Shown: positions 44,900 through 54,963 of the stretch, one piece after another
Position numbering within the stretch: position 1 is the first letter of the stretch
How the letters are laid out: each line of letters starts with the position of its first letter
Assembly: GCA_964568875.1 (NCBI GenBank)
Contig: CAZMSH010000001.1
Location: 228,835-292,834, forward strand
DNA: 64,000 bases
From: SLNP01 sp964568875
GTDB taxonomy: Bacteria; Bacteroidota; Bacteroidia; Bacteroidales; VadinHA17
Reading direction: 5' to 3'
The notes under the pieces: generated by a model
Databases searched by the model: none
What the model was told of the DNA's origin: nothing
Seen by the model: only the letters and a program-made list of their open reading frames with translations
Made by a program: the position numbers and the translations under genes

Positions 44900-45775
<876 letters not shown>

Positions 45776-45862
45776 AAGCAGGATATTAATGATTAGGTTT
45801 TGCTCACGCAGGGTGAACGGGTTCAAATATACGGCAAAATGATTTCATTTAGCTATCTTTAG

Positions 45863-47029
45863 ATGGTAAAAAAGTCATCGTTTCTGATGATACAGATTGA
45901 GCCGATATTATACATAGGCGCCGCCCAGTCGTTTTTTGCAGGGCTGCTTATTTCCACAAAGCGACCCTTCACGACAGCTAACAAACTGATGGCGGCATGG
46001 CTTTTTCTGATTTTCATTGAGCTGATATTCGCACTCATCAACCGCACTCTTCTGCAGTTCTATTCCTTCCCTTTTATTGCCTTTACCTACGGGCCTCTAC
46101 TGTACCTCTATGCCTGCCATGCTACCAAAAAGAAAGATGAGTTCAGTATGATCAACCTGCTCCATTTTATTCCTTTTCTGACATTCTTCGCTGTATCGGT
46201 ATGGCTCAGGGATTATCAGCTTTGGAGGAACCCAACCGGATTTTTCCGTCCTGACAGTATGATATCGCTGCGTATTGTATATGGAGTCAGTTTCTTTCTT
46301 TCAGTTTCGGTATACAGTATATTGACCTTTCTCGTAATCAGAAAACATCAGCGCGACCTGGTAAACAGCCTCTCATTTACATCTACAGCTGCTACCCTCA
46401 ACTGGCTGAAGATACTTTCCATATCATTCTATTCTGTGTATCTGGTTTTGTTTATTCTCGGTGGCATCAACATCATCGGTAACTATATACCATTTGACCC
46501 ATATTACATCGTCTTTTTCTTTGTTGCACTCTTCTCTTTTACTCTGAGTTTTTACGGCGTAAAGCAGCCTGAGCTGTTTACCTACGCTTTGCACGATGGT
46601 GAGGCAGAAGAGAATGATCCCGAACCGGCCCTGAATGGAAAATATCTTCGCAGTGGTCTTAAACCTGAGGAGGCAGATGAGATCCTTACTAAGCTCATCG
46701 AGGTGATGATACAGAAGAAGCCTTATCTCGACAGAGATCTGACCATTTACGATCTTTCTGCCATGACAGGCATAAGCCGCCACCATATTACACAAACCCT
46801 TAATGAGTATCACGGCAGGAACTTTTATACATTCATTAATCAGTTCCGTGTCAATGAGGCCGCGATAAGACTGGCCGATCGAAGGTTCCATAATTACACC
46901 ATTCTGGCAATTGCTTATGATTCAGGATTTAACTCCAAGTCTGCATTCAACAGGATATTCCGGGAAACGAAAGGAATGACTCCCGGCGAATACCGTGACT
47001 TGCAGCTCAGGGATCAGCCTTCGCAATGA
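45863..47029 (+). CDS. Membrane-bound AraC-family regulator
   Basis: The 388-residue protein has seven or so hydrophobic segments in its first 240 residues and a C-terminal AraC DNA-binding domain (about 285-385: LTIYDLSAMTGISRHHITQT and TILAIAYDSGFNSKSAFNRI with FRETKGMTPGEYR). Such proteins sense a signal in the membrane and act on DNA directly. ATG codons at 45863 or 45887 are possible starts. Its targets are unknown. The next 243 bp (47030-47272) before the porin gene hold no gene or clear signal. Confidence 0.85.
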   Translation: MVKKSSFLMIQIEPILYIGAAQSFFAGLLISTKRPFTTANKLMAAWLFLIFIELIFALINRTLLQFYSFPFIAFTYGPLLYLYACHATKKKDEFSMINLLHFIPFLTFFAVSVWLRDYQLWRNPTGFFRPDSMISLRIVYGVSFFLSVSVYSILTFLVIRKHQRDLVNSLSFTSTAATLNWLKILSISFYSVYLVLFILGGINIIGNYIPFDPYYIVFFFVALFSFTLSFYGVKQPELFTYALHDGEAEENDPEPALNGKYLRSGLKPEEADEILTKLIEVMIQKKPYLDRDLTIYDLSAMTGISRHHITQTLNEYHGRNFYTFINQFRVNEAAIRLADRRFHNYTILAIAYDSGFNSKSAFNRIFRETKGMTPGEYRDLQLRDQPSQ

Positions 47030-47272
47030 AAAGAGGATTACCTTGTATTACTGAAACAGTCTTTTGCTGACTATCTGGCTTTCCTTTCCATATACCCTGA
47101 AGGAACTCTTCTGTGTCCGATGCAGAGTAACTGCTTCATTACTCCTGTCCCGAAACCATTAACGGAGTGTCTGCCGTGCGGCTGGCACAACAAAAGCATC
47201 AGGTAGTTGTCCCGTTTCAGCGGTCAGGACGACTAACATCCTGCTTCTCTCTTTCTTTGTCATTAAAAAGAT

Positions 47273-48631
47273 ATGAGAGCCTCTGTTCTATTGTTGTTGT
47301 TAGTTGCAGTATCTGCCTCAGATCTGTCGGGTCAGAGTCTGACGGGCATAATAACCAGATTTATAAGGAGCGGGTCGTACAGTGAGATCATAAAGAATAA
47401 TGAATCAGATCCTTTTTCGTCATTATATGCTGATGCCGGTGTAAGGATGGATCTTCGTAATGACTTAAACTTCAGGGCATATGCTGATGTAAGGTACAGG
47501 TACGGAAGCGAGTTTCGCCAGAGTGTTTCTTCTCTTCAGCTCAGGGAAGCCTGGATATCTGTATATGGCCGACGTGTTGAGTTTGTCATGGGCCAGAGAA
47601 TCATTAAATGGGGCCGGGCTGACTTTGACAACCCGGTATCGTCATTCAATCCCCGCAACATGGTCGTGCGGTCGCCCGAGGCTGAGGACATGGATCTGGG
47701 TAATATTGCTGCATCGCTGATTCTTAAACCGGCTTCATTTATATCGGTGGAGGGAACCGTGGCGCCCTTCTACCGACCCGATGTACTTATTACAGCTCCG
47801 CTTGAATTGCCTGAAAGTGTGCAGATAAACCAGATAGACGGCTTGCTTGGCGGAGAGTCTATGGCTGGTTACGGAATAAAGCTGGATTTCTTTCTCAGGG
47901 CTGTTGATTTTTCTGTATCATGGTTTAACGGCAATGATCCGCTTCCGGGTATCAGGTTCGATAATGCAGACGTCAATATCATAGATGAGGCTGTTGCAGT
48001 TGATATCAAAATGTCTGTTACACCATACAGAATAAACAGGCTGGGGGCTGACTTTGAAGCAGTAGCCGGAAGGTTTGGCTTACGTGGTGAAGTTTCATAT
48101 ACTAAACCTGAACTCTCATTCAGAGAGGCTTCTTATGTTCCCATGCCTGAGGTAAAATGGTCTGCCGGAGGCGATGTTATGCTTGGAGACCTGCGAATCG
48201 GGGCTGAGTATACCGGTAAGTACATAACCGATTTTGAATCAACCCCTGTCGATCCTGTTCTTCCTGGTGATATGCCTCCTCTGACTCCTGAACAGATAGG
48301 GATGATTCCCGGCGGTATAGAGGGATACATTACTATGCAGACCATGGCATTTAACCGGTTGTATATGTACCAGCTGGAGAAAAGTTATAACTCGGCAGGT
48401 CTGCGTGCAGAAAGAGACATGGCAGCCTCACGGGTAACCGCGGGTATTGTTGCGGTTTATAATTTTACTTCTGAAGAGCTGGCCCTGGTTCCTTCAATAA
48501 AATACAGGCCATCTGACGGCGTATTGATAATTGGCGGGGCTGATATTTACAAAGGGCGGGAAGGGTCGTTATTCGACATTATCGATAAGCCTTTAACTAA
48601 TCTTTATCTTGCTTTACGTGTTGACTTTTAG
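47273..48631 (+). CDS. Outer-membrane barrel protein of an RND export trio (DUF1302-like)
   Basis: The 452-residue protein begins with a signal peptide (MRASVLLLLLVAVSASDLSGQ). The body is barrel-like: LREAWISVYGRRVEFVMGQRIIKWG is the typical start of DUF1302-type porins, followed by NPVSSFNPRNM and many alternating strands, ending LYLALRVDF with a terminal Phe. It starts a tight cluster with an RND/MMPL transporter 3 bp downstream and a LolA-like periplasmic protein, a grouping used for export of lipids or hydrophobic compounds in other bacteria. The substrate is unknown. Confidence 0.75.
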   Translation: MRASVLLLLLVAVSASDLSGQSLTGIITRFIRSGSYSEIIKNNESDPFSSLYADAGVRMDLRNDLNFRAYADVRYRYGSEFRQSVSSLQLREAWISVYGRRVEFVMGQRIIKWGRADFDNPVSSFNPRNMVVRSPEAEDMDLGNIAASLILKPASFISVEGTVAPFYRPDVLITAPLELPESVQINQIDGLLGGESMAGYGIKLDFFLRAVDFSVSWFNGNDPLPGIRFDNADVNIIDEAVAVDIKMSVTPYRINRLGADFEAVAGRFGLRGEVSYTKPELSFREASYVPMPEVKWSAGGDVMLGDLRIGAEYTGKYITDFESTPVDPVLPGDMPPLTPEQIGMIPGGIEGYITMQTMAFNRLYMYQLEKSYNSAGLRAERDMAASRVTAGIVAVYNFTSEELALVPSIKYRPSDGVLIIGGADIYKGREGSLFDIIDKPLTNLYLALRVDF

Positions 48632-48634
48632 GCT

Positions 48635-50932
48635 ATGACAGGATTCATTTACAGGTACCGGAAATTCATAGTTGCTTTTTCGGTGTTGCTTTCGGCAGCC
48701 GGTGCCGTGCTTATTCCACTCGGTGAGACCGATCCTGATATGAGGAATTATGTGCCCACAACAATGTATTCAAGGGCGACTACTGACACAATTGAAGAGA
48801 ACTTTGGAGTACAGGATATTGTGATGATACTGCTTCGGAATGGAACTGTGATTGAACGTGAGACACTTGAACGGATATCTCTTATTACCTCAGATTTGTT
48901 TGAAGTGCGTGGTGTGTCTGATGTTTTGTCACTGTCAAATTCTGTAAGAATACGCGGAGAAGAAGGTTTTATGATAGTTGAGCCGGCGGTGCCCTTCATG
49001 CCGTACAACGACGATCAGAAGAGTGAGCTTATGGCTGTCCTCAGTGACAATCCCCTGGCAACCGGCAACGTGGTGTCGGAAGACTTCAGCACTGCAGCCA
49101 TAATTGTATATCTCGATGAGAATATGCCTGAAGATGAGACTCTTTCATCTATCGACAGTCTGCTGTCAGCACACAGGGGAGAAGAAGAGATTATGGTTGG
49201 GGGCCTGCCATATATCAGGCGCACCATTATGAAGGACGTTAAGCGTGATGGGATTGTAATTGTGCCATTGGCACTAATTGTTATGCTGCTTCTGTTGTGG
49301 GTTTCATTCAGAGAGTGGCGGGGAGTCGTGATTCCTTTTACGGTGGTCCTGTTGTCGATGGCACTGGCCATGGGCCTTGCACCTCTGCTCGGCTGGAAAC
49401 TTACGATACTGAGCCTGCTGGTACCCGTCATGATGATAGCTATTGCAAACAACTACGGGATTCACCTGATAGCGCGTTATCAGGAAATTGATCACAGCAG
49501 CGATGAGTATTCTGTTGAGCAGATAATCAGCAAGCTCTTGCAGTCATTAAGAAAGCCGATAGTGTATACTGGTCTTACTACCATTGCCGGGGTACTTGGT
49601 CTTCTGACCCATTCTGTAATCCCGGCCCGTCATGTAGGCATTCTGACAGCACTTGGGGTAGGTTATGCTCTATTGCTGTCTCTTCTGTTCATTCCGGCCT
49701 GGATGTCATTTCTGCCCCGCCCGGCTAAGAGAGTAGTTAACAGAAACGGAGCTGTTCCTGACGGCTCATCAGGCATTCTTGCCCGCACGGGAAGGTTTGT
49801 CGCAGGAAATCCCCTTTCAATTCTTATTGTAAGCGTGGTTTTAACGGTTTTCCTTGGTTCCGGCATAATCTTTCTCAGGGTAGACTCAAATCAGGAGAAT
49901 TTCTTCCCGGCAAAACACCCTGTCAAAAAGGCATCCGAAGTAATAAACAGCAATTTCGGAGGATCACAGACTGTGTCTGTTATGATTGACGGGGATATAC
50001 TTGATCCTCATAACATGAAAGTGATAGATGAATGGTGCAGGATGGTTGAGAATGAGCCCGGTGTGGGCAATGTTTTCTCAATTGCGCGTGTTATGAGGGA
50101 GATGACAAAAGCACTGTTTGACAGCACCGAGACATACTATAATACCATTCCCGACTCACGTGAGGCCCTGGCTCAAATCGTTGAGATTTATAATATGAGC
50201 GGTGATCCTGATGATTTTGAACAACTGGCAGATCTTAATTACACGAAGGCTCATCTGATGATCAGACTTAGTGATCCTTCGGCCCGGAACATCAGAAATG
50301 TAGTTGCACTGGCGGGTGGATTGGAGGATAAGATAAACGGCAGGGTTGTAACTGGCGGATATGCATACATCATGGAGGAATTTGCCGGGAAAATCGTGAA
50401 GGGACAAATAAACTCAATAGGATTCGCGCTGACAGTAATATTTTTATTACTGATTTTGATATTCAGATCCTGGAAGGAGGGTTTGATAGCGGCTGTTCCT
50501 CTGATTGCTTCAATTGCGATATTGCTTGGAATTATGGGATGGACAGGAATAGCTCTTGATCCGGCAACAGCGTTGCTCTCATCTGTTGTAATAGGGATAG
50601 GTATTGATTACACCATACATTTAATATGGAGATACAACAGCGAAGCCACGCGGGGATTGTCACCGGCTGATGCTGTCGCAAGGGCAATAGCAACAACAGG
50701 CAGGGGAATAGTATTCAATGCACTGAGTGTTATGCTCGGATTTTCCGTATTGATTTTGTCAGGGTTTACGTCAATCAGGTTCTTTGGCTACCTGATCATA
50801 ATATCGATAGGCGTATGTCTGCTGGCAGCTCTGATGATGGTGCCGGCAATAATAGTATTGGCTCAGGGCTCAGGGCGAAGGGGTACAATACAACCCCTCC
50901 CCTCTCCTTTGTCGCGCGGAGCGGAGGTGTAA
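48635..50932 (+). CDS. MMPL/RND-family transporter
   Basis: The 765-residue protein has the RND layout of two repeats, each with one membrane segment, a large periplasmic domain and five further segments (SSD-like block IVIVPLALIVMLLLLW and IGIGIDYTIHLIWRYN near 660). Conserved polar residues of the proton path are present as NNYGIHLIARYQE and GIDYTIH. It is related to MmpL and hopanoid transporter HpnN rather than to drug pumps, and needs no separate membrane-fusion protein. The last residues (PLPSPLSRGAEV) are encoded by a GC-rich palindromic stretch and look like an addition. Confidence 0.87.
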   Translation: MTGFIYRYRKFIVAFSVLLSAAGAVLIPLGETDPDMRNYVPTTMYSRATTDTIEENFGVQDIVMILLRNGTVIERETLERISLITSDLFEVRGVSDVLSLSNSVRIRGEEGFMIVEPAVPFMPYNDDQKSELMAVLSDNPLATGNVVSEDFSTAAIIVYLDENMPEDETLSSIDSLLSAHRGEEEIMVGGLPYIRRTIMKDVKRDGIVIVPLALIVMLLLLWVSFREWRGVVIPFTVVLLSMALAMGLAPLLGWKLTILSLLVPVMMIAIANNYGIHLIARYQEIDHSSDEYSVEQIISKLLQSLRKPIVYTGLTTIAGVLGLLTHSVIPARHVGILTALGVGYALLLSLLFIPAWMSFLPRPAKRVVNRNGAVPDGSSGILARTGRFVAGNPLSILIVSVVLTVFLGSGIIFLRVDSNQENFFPAKHPVKKASEVINSNFGGSQTVSVMIDGDILDPHNMKVIDEWCRMVENEPGVGNVFSIARVMREMTKALFDSTETYYNTIPDSREALAQIVEIYNMSGDPDDFEQLADLNYTKAHLMIRLSDPSARNIRNVVALAGGLEDKINGRVVTGGYAYIMEEFAGKIVKGQINSIGFALTVIFLLLILIFRSWKEGLIAAVPLIASIAILLGIMGWTGIALDPATALLSSVVIGIGIDYTIHLIWRYNSEATRGLSPADAVARAIATTGRGIVFNALSVMLGFSVLILSGFTSIRFFGYLIIISIGVCLLAALMMVPAIIVLAQGSGRRGTIQPLPSPLSRGAEV

Positions 50933-50984
50933 GGTATGAGGTAATGGTATAGTATTAATTAAAATTAACATCAGAATAGTAATT

Positions 50985-51761
50985 ATGAAAAAGAGATTTA
51001 TTATCATAGGTTTATGGTTTGCGGTAGCAGGTATTGCCACAGCTCAGACAGAAGATGCAAACAGAATACTTGAGAGGTCACGCGAACTCACCATAGCCGA
51101 TGCTATGGAGGCAACGATGACCCTTACAATCACTGACAGAAATGGTTCAGAGCGCATACGTACCAACACCATGATTTCAAAGAAGTATCCTGACGGTACC
51201 GAAAAGCGCCTGATAAGATTTGTTTCCCCGGCCGAAGTTCAGGGCACTTCAATTCTTCTACACGATTATACTGACAGGCAGGATGATATGTGGATCTATC
51301 TACCTGCATTGAAGCGGGTAAGACGTATAGTCTCATCAGAAAAGGGTAAGAGTTTTATGGGTTCTGAATTCACCAATTCTGATATGAGCTCTCCTCCATC
51401 ATCTGATTTTAACAGCAGACATCTTGAAGAGTCCGGAAGAGATGATCTCTGGGTAATTGAAAGCATTCCGGCTGATGCCTCTCTCGTTAACCAGTATGGC
51501 TTTGCAAAGAGGATCAACTATTTCCGCAAGGAGAACCTTCAGCTTCAAAAAATGGAATTCTTTGACCGCAACGGAGTCCATTACAAAACGATAGAAGTGC
51601 TTGCTGTAGAATCTATTGACAGCAACGGAAGGTACATGGTAAGCGATATGCAGGCTATCAATCACCAGACAGGAAGAAGCTCAAGAATGAAGATGGAAAA
51701 TCTATCTACTTCTGTTAAGCCTTCCGATTCCCTTTTTGACGCACAGAATCTTGACAGGTAA
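50985..51761 (+). CDS. LolA-like outer-membrane lipoprotein-sorting protein
   Basis: The 258-residue periplasmic protein has a signal peptide (KKRFIIIGLWFAVAGIATAQ) and a half-barrel fold of the LolA/LolB type; the block DRQDDMWIYLPALKRVRRI with GSEFTNSDMSSP is the mark of the outer membrane lipoprotein-sorting family found beside RND proteins. It could carry a hydrophobic cargo from the RND protein to the barrel encoded at 47273. It is the third gene of the trio, 52 bp after the RND gene. Confidence 0.85.
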   Translation: MKKRFIIIGLWFAVAGIATAQTEDANRILERSRELTIADAMEATMTLTITDRNGSERIRTNTMISKKYPDGTEKRLIRFVSPAEVQGTSILLHDYTDRQDDMWIYLPALKRVRRIVSSEKGKSFMGSEFTNSDMSSPPSSDFNSRHLEESGRDDLWVIESIPADASLVNQYGFAKRINYFRKENLQLQKMEFFDRNGVHYKTIEVLAVESIDSNGRYMVSDMQAINHQTGRSSRMKMENLSTSVKPSDSLFDAQNLDR

Positions 51762-51885
51762 ACACAGCCAGGCCTGTTATTTCATTTGGGATCTGAATTA
51801 GCGGAGACTCTGTCTTACCAGGCTGTTTCTGTCTGCTTAACCATTGGATAATCTTTCATAAATTTGCAGCACAGAAAATAAAGGC

Positions 51886-53289
51886 ATGATGCTTAGAGAC
51901 TCGACATCCATATGTGCACCTGTACACCAGCCCGGAAGTGCAATAACTGTAATAAGGGTTTCCGGAGAGCAGAGTATTGAGATCTGCGACCGCATCTTTA
52001 TTGCGCGGAGGCGTGGAAGAATCGTCAATGAGAGAGGATACACACTTGTTTATGGAGATATCGCCAACAGTGAGGGGGATGTAATTGACGAAGTAATGCT
52101 CAGCATCTTCAGAGCCCCGCAGTCTTATACCGGGGAGGATATGGTTGAAATAGCCTGTCATGGATCTTTCTATATACAGAATCAGATAATAAGACTCCTC
52201 ATTGAGAACGGAGCCTCCCCTGCCCGTGCAGGGGAGTTCACACAGAGGGCTTTCATGAATGGTAAAATGGACCTTTCACAGGCTGAGGCTGTGGCCGATC
52301 TTATCGCTTCTGAATCTGAAGCGGCGCACAGGCTGGCAATAGGTCAGTTAAAGGGAGGATTTTCGAAGGAGATTTCGTCACTTAGAACCGAATTGCTGAA
52401 CCTGGCAAGCCTTCTTGAGCTTGAGCTCGACTTCGGTGAAGAGGATGTGGAATTTGCTGACAGGACAAAGTTGCACGATATAGCTACCAGGGTACGTGAT
52501 TACTCAGAAAAGCTCTCATCGTCCTTTTCTGTTGGTAATGCGGTTAAGAGGGGTGTTCCGGTTGCCATAGCAGGACGGACTAACGTGGGGAAGTCAACAC
52601 TCCTCAACGGCCTGCTTAAGGAGGAGAGGGCTATTGTCTCAGATATTCCCGGCACCACACGGGATGCAATTGAAGATACTTTTACTATCGATGGAGTTCT
52701 TTACAGATTTATCGATACTGCCGGTATACGTGAGACTGATGATATGATTGAGAACCTGGGAATAGGCAAAACCATGGACAAGATTATGGCTGCCTCGGTG
52801 GTAATACTTGTAACCGAGGCCACCCTTTCCCCGGAGAAGATCAGAGCAGAGATAGAGTCCTTCAGAGAGAATATGATCACAGGGGGTAAGAGCCTGATTG
52901 TGGTGGTGAACAAGACCGACATGGCAGAAGCTGACGCTGTTGTGAGAATAAAAGAATTAACAGACGAACAGGACGGCATACCGGTAGTCTGCATGTCGGC
53001 ACTGTCAGACAATGAATATGATGAATTAAGAACTACTTTGTCTTCACAGGCCGGACTGCCAAAGCTCGATAATATGGTAGTTGTTGCCAATGCCCGGCAT
53101 TATGAATCACTCAGAAATGTTGAAGAAGCAATGAAAAGGGTAATAACAGGCCTTGATGAGAACGTTCCAACAGACCTGATAGCAATTGATGTACGCCAGG
53201 CTATTCATTATCTGGGCGAGATTACCGGTGAGATAAGCACAGATGAGATACTGGGCAATATATTCAGGAACTTCTGTATTGGAAAGTAA
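51886..53289 (+). CDS. mnmE: tRNA modification GTPase MnmE
   Basis: Together with MnmG it modifies the wobble uridine of tRNAs. The 467-residue protein has the N-terminal formyl-folate domain (SAITVIRVSG, GEFTQRAFMNGKMDLSQAEA), a G domain with G1 GRTNVGKST at 230-238, DIPGTTRD, DTAGIRETDD and NKTD, and the conserved C terminus FCIGK with the functional cysteine. ATG 51889 is an equal start choice. Its last 18 bp are the likely attachment site of the element that follows, which leaves the gene intact. Confidence 0.96.
   Translation: MMLRDSTSICAPVHQPGSAITVIRVSGEQSIEICDRIFIARRRGRIVNERGYTLVYGDIANSEGDVIDEVMLSIFRAPQSYTGEDMVEIACHGSFYIQNQIIRLLIENGASPARAGEFTQRAFMNGKMDLSQAEAVADLIASESEAAHRLAIGQLKGGFSKEISSLRTELLNLASLLELELDFGEEDVEFADRTKLHDIATRVRDYSEKLSSSFSVGNAVKRGVPVAIAGRTNVGKSTLLNGLLKEERAIVSDIPGTTRDAIEDTFTIDGVLYRFIDTAGIRETDDMIENLGIGKTMDKIMAASVVILVTEATLSPEKIRAEIESFRENMITGGKSLIVVVNKTDMAEADAVVRIKELTDEQDGIPVVCMSALSDNEYDELRTTLSSQAGLPKLDNMVVVANARHYESLRNVEEAMKRVITGLDENVPTDLIAIDVRQAIHYLGEITGEISTDEILGNIFRNFCIGK
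53272..53289 (+). other. Candidate attachment site at the 3' end of mnmE
   Basis: TTCTGTATTGGAAAGTAA encodes FCIGK-stop of MnmE. The same 18-bp codon stretch of trmE/mnmE is the attachment site of Salmonella genomic island 1. Here a tyrosine recombinase operon starts 215 bp later and points away. The other copy would be at the far end of the element, beyond the window. Confidence 0.6.
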
Positions 53290-53354
53290 AGCATTTTCCT
53301 TTATTTGTTATTACCCTTCATTTACTGCACTTTATAGAGTTTTATTTTCTTTTA

Positions 53355-53435
53355 TTTGTTGCCCATTTACTCTTTTTTGTTTATTTATGTTGTGTAGTTG
53401 TTGCCCGATATTTCATTTTTGTTGCCCGACAACAA
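53355..53435 (+). repeat. Three TTGTTGCCC repeats between mnmE and the excisionase gene
   Basis: TTTGTTGCCC lies at 53355-53364, TTGTTGCCCGA at 53398-53408 and TTGTTGCCCGA again at 53419-53429; the last is the left half of a palindrome TTGTTG-CCCGA-CAACAA (53419-53435). Their place next to the attachment site suggests recombinase or excisionase arm-binding sites. Confidence 0.6.
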
Positions 53436-53450
53436 GGCCGGTGAAAAGAT

Positions 53451-53488
53451 GGCAGTAATTGACAGCTTATGACAGTAATAGACACTTA
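53451..53488 (+). repeat. Direct repeat before the excisionase-like gene
   Basis: GGCAGTAATTGACAGCTTA (53451-53469) is repeated imperfectly as GACAGTAATAGACACTTA (53471-53488), 20 bp apart in phase, so both copies lie on the same DNA face about two turns apart. This suits binding of a regulator or excisionase 15-50 bp before the ATG at 53504. Confidence 0.45.
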
Positions 53489-53503
53489 AAGGCGGTTGAT
53501 GGC

Positions 53504-53872
53504 ATGAGTAGCAAAATTGAAGTTCAAAAGGTATGTGAATTTTGCGGAAAGGAATTTACCGCCAAAACTACTGTTACACGCTTTTGTGGGCATGCATGCG
53601 CTTCAAGGTCCTATAAGCAACGGAAGAAGGAAAACAAGATCGGCAAAGCCATTGAGGAAACCAACCAACAAAAACTATTATCTCTCTCCGAACTCAACCT
53701 GGAAGCCATCAAACAAAAGGATTTTCTTTCCATCAAAGAAGCCCATACCCTGCTGGGATTAAGTGAACGAACTTTTTACAGGCTATTGAAAGCCGGAACC
53801 ATCCAGGCGATCAGGTTAGGTAAGCGTACCATTATTAAGCGTTCTGAAATCGATAAACTTTTTGCATCATGA
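53504..53872 (+). CDS. Excisionase-like HTH protein with zinc ribbon
   Basis: The 122-residue protein has an N-terminal zinc-ribbon-like segment (CEFCGKEF then CGHACASRSYKQRKKENK, giving C-x2-C and C-x3-C) and a C-terminal HTH_17/MerR-like domain (FLSIKEAHTLLGLSERTFYR, then AIRLGKRTIIKRSEIDKL), the type found in excisionases and DNA-binding partners of integrases. The start ATG 53504 was chosen because the zinc segment begins there; the frame is open upstream to 53459. The ATGA overlap with the recombinase gene indicates coupling. Confidence 0.8.
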   Translation: MSSKIEVQKVCEFCGKEFTAKTTVTRFCGHACASRSYKQRKKENKIGKAIEETNQQKLLSLSELNLEAIKQKDFLSIKEAHTLLGLSERTFYRLLKAGTIQAIRLGKRTIIKRSEIDKLFAS

Positions 53873-54963
53873 AGGTAACCCTGCGACAAAGAAACAAAAA
53901 CGGGAAAGTCAGTTTGTATCTTGACTACTATCATAAAGGTAAACGCAAGTATGAGTATCTCAGGCTTTACCTGATCGACAAGCCCCGTTCAGCTGAGGAA
54001 AGAAGCTTCAATAAGAAGACCTCTCAATTGGCCGAAAGTATCCGGGCCAAGAGGCAGCTTGAACTGCAAAATGGTATCTATGGGTTCAATGATTCAGAAA
54101 AGATCAATTCAATCTTCCTGACTTACTTTGAATTGCTGGCTGAGAAAAGAAGGGATTCGGATGGCAATTACGGCAACTGGCTGAGTGCATTAAAACACCT
54201 GAAAAGCTGGGAGAAATCAAATGTCCGTTTCGCTGACATTGATAAAGAATGGCTGGAAGACCTGAAACACTACCTGGTGCATGATGCAAAAACAAAACAA
54301 GGCAGAAACCTTTCCAAAAATTCCTGTGTTTCCTATTTTAATAAGGTACGTGCTGCATTAAAGGAAGCTGTGAAGGATGGCATCATTATTCGCAATCCTG
54401 CTGAAAGTATTGAGGGGATAAAAGAAGCTGAGACCAAAAGGGAGTTTTTAACCCTGGAGGAACTGAAAAAGGCTGTTAAAGCACACTGCGAAATTGAAGT
54501 CGTAAAGAATGCTTTCATTTTCAGTGCACTTACAGGATTGAGGTTTTCAGACATTGAAAAACTAACCTGGTCAGAGATCCAACATTCTGATGCAAATGGT
54601 TACTATATCCGGTTCAAGCAAAAGAAAACCAAAGGCCAGGAAACCCTACCTATTGCGGATGATGCATTGCAATTCATGGGTGAACGTAAAGAGGGAAATG
54701 TAAAAGTTTTCAGGGACCTTACTTACAGCGATTACAACAATGCCAAAATCCGGGAATGGATGATTCGTGCCGGGATTGAAAAGCATATCACTTTTCATTG
54801 CGCCCGGCATACCTATGCTACCCTTCAACTGACGTTAGGAACTGACATTTACACAGTATCGAAACTCTTAGGCCATAAGAGCCTCAAAACAACAGAAGTG
54901 TACGCAAAGATTATTGACCAGAAGAAAAAAGAAGCTGCAAACCGCATAAAACTTGACCTATGA
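53869..54963 (+). CDS. Tyrosine recombinase (integrase)
   Basis: The 364-residue protein has an N-terminal arm-binding domain (KVTLRQRNKNGKVSLYLDYY, Bacteroidetes type), a SAM-like core-binding domain (about 80-180), and a catalytic domain with Arg225 in TGLRFSDIEKL, Lys near 253, His310 and Arg313 in HCARHTYATL, His336 in LLGHKSLKTTEVY, and nucleophile Tyr345. All catalytic residues are present, so it should be active. The ATG overlaps the preceding stop by 4 bp, and its own stop overlaps the next gene by 4 bp. Confidence 0.93.
   Translation: MKVTLRQRNKNGKVSLYLDYYHKGKRKYEYLRLYLIDKPRSAEERSFNKKTSQLAESIRAKRQLELQNGIYGFNDSEKINSIFLTYFELLAEKRRDSDGNYGNWLSALKHLKSWEKSNVRFADIDKEWLEDLKHYLVHDAKTKQGRNLSKNSCVSYFNKVRAALKEAVKDGIIIRNPAESIEGIKEAETKREFLTLEELKKAVKAHCEIEVVKNAFIFSALTGLRFSDIEKLTWSEIQHSDANGYYIRFKQKKTKGQETLPIADDALQFMGERKEGNVKVFRDLTYSDYNNAKIREWMIRAGIEKHITFHCARHTYATLQLTLGTDIYTVSKLLGHKSLKTTEVYAKIIDQKKKEAANRIKLDL

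Noticed and set aside
53272..53289. Insertion that disrupts mnmE
   Set aside because: The MnmE frame is complete with its FCIGK end and stop codon, so the element lies beside and not inside the gene.
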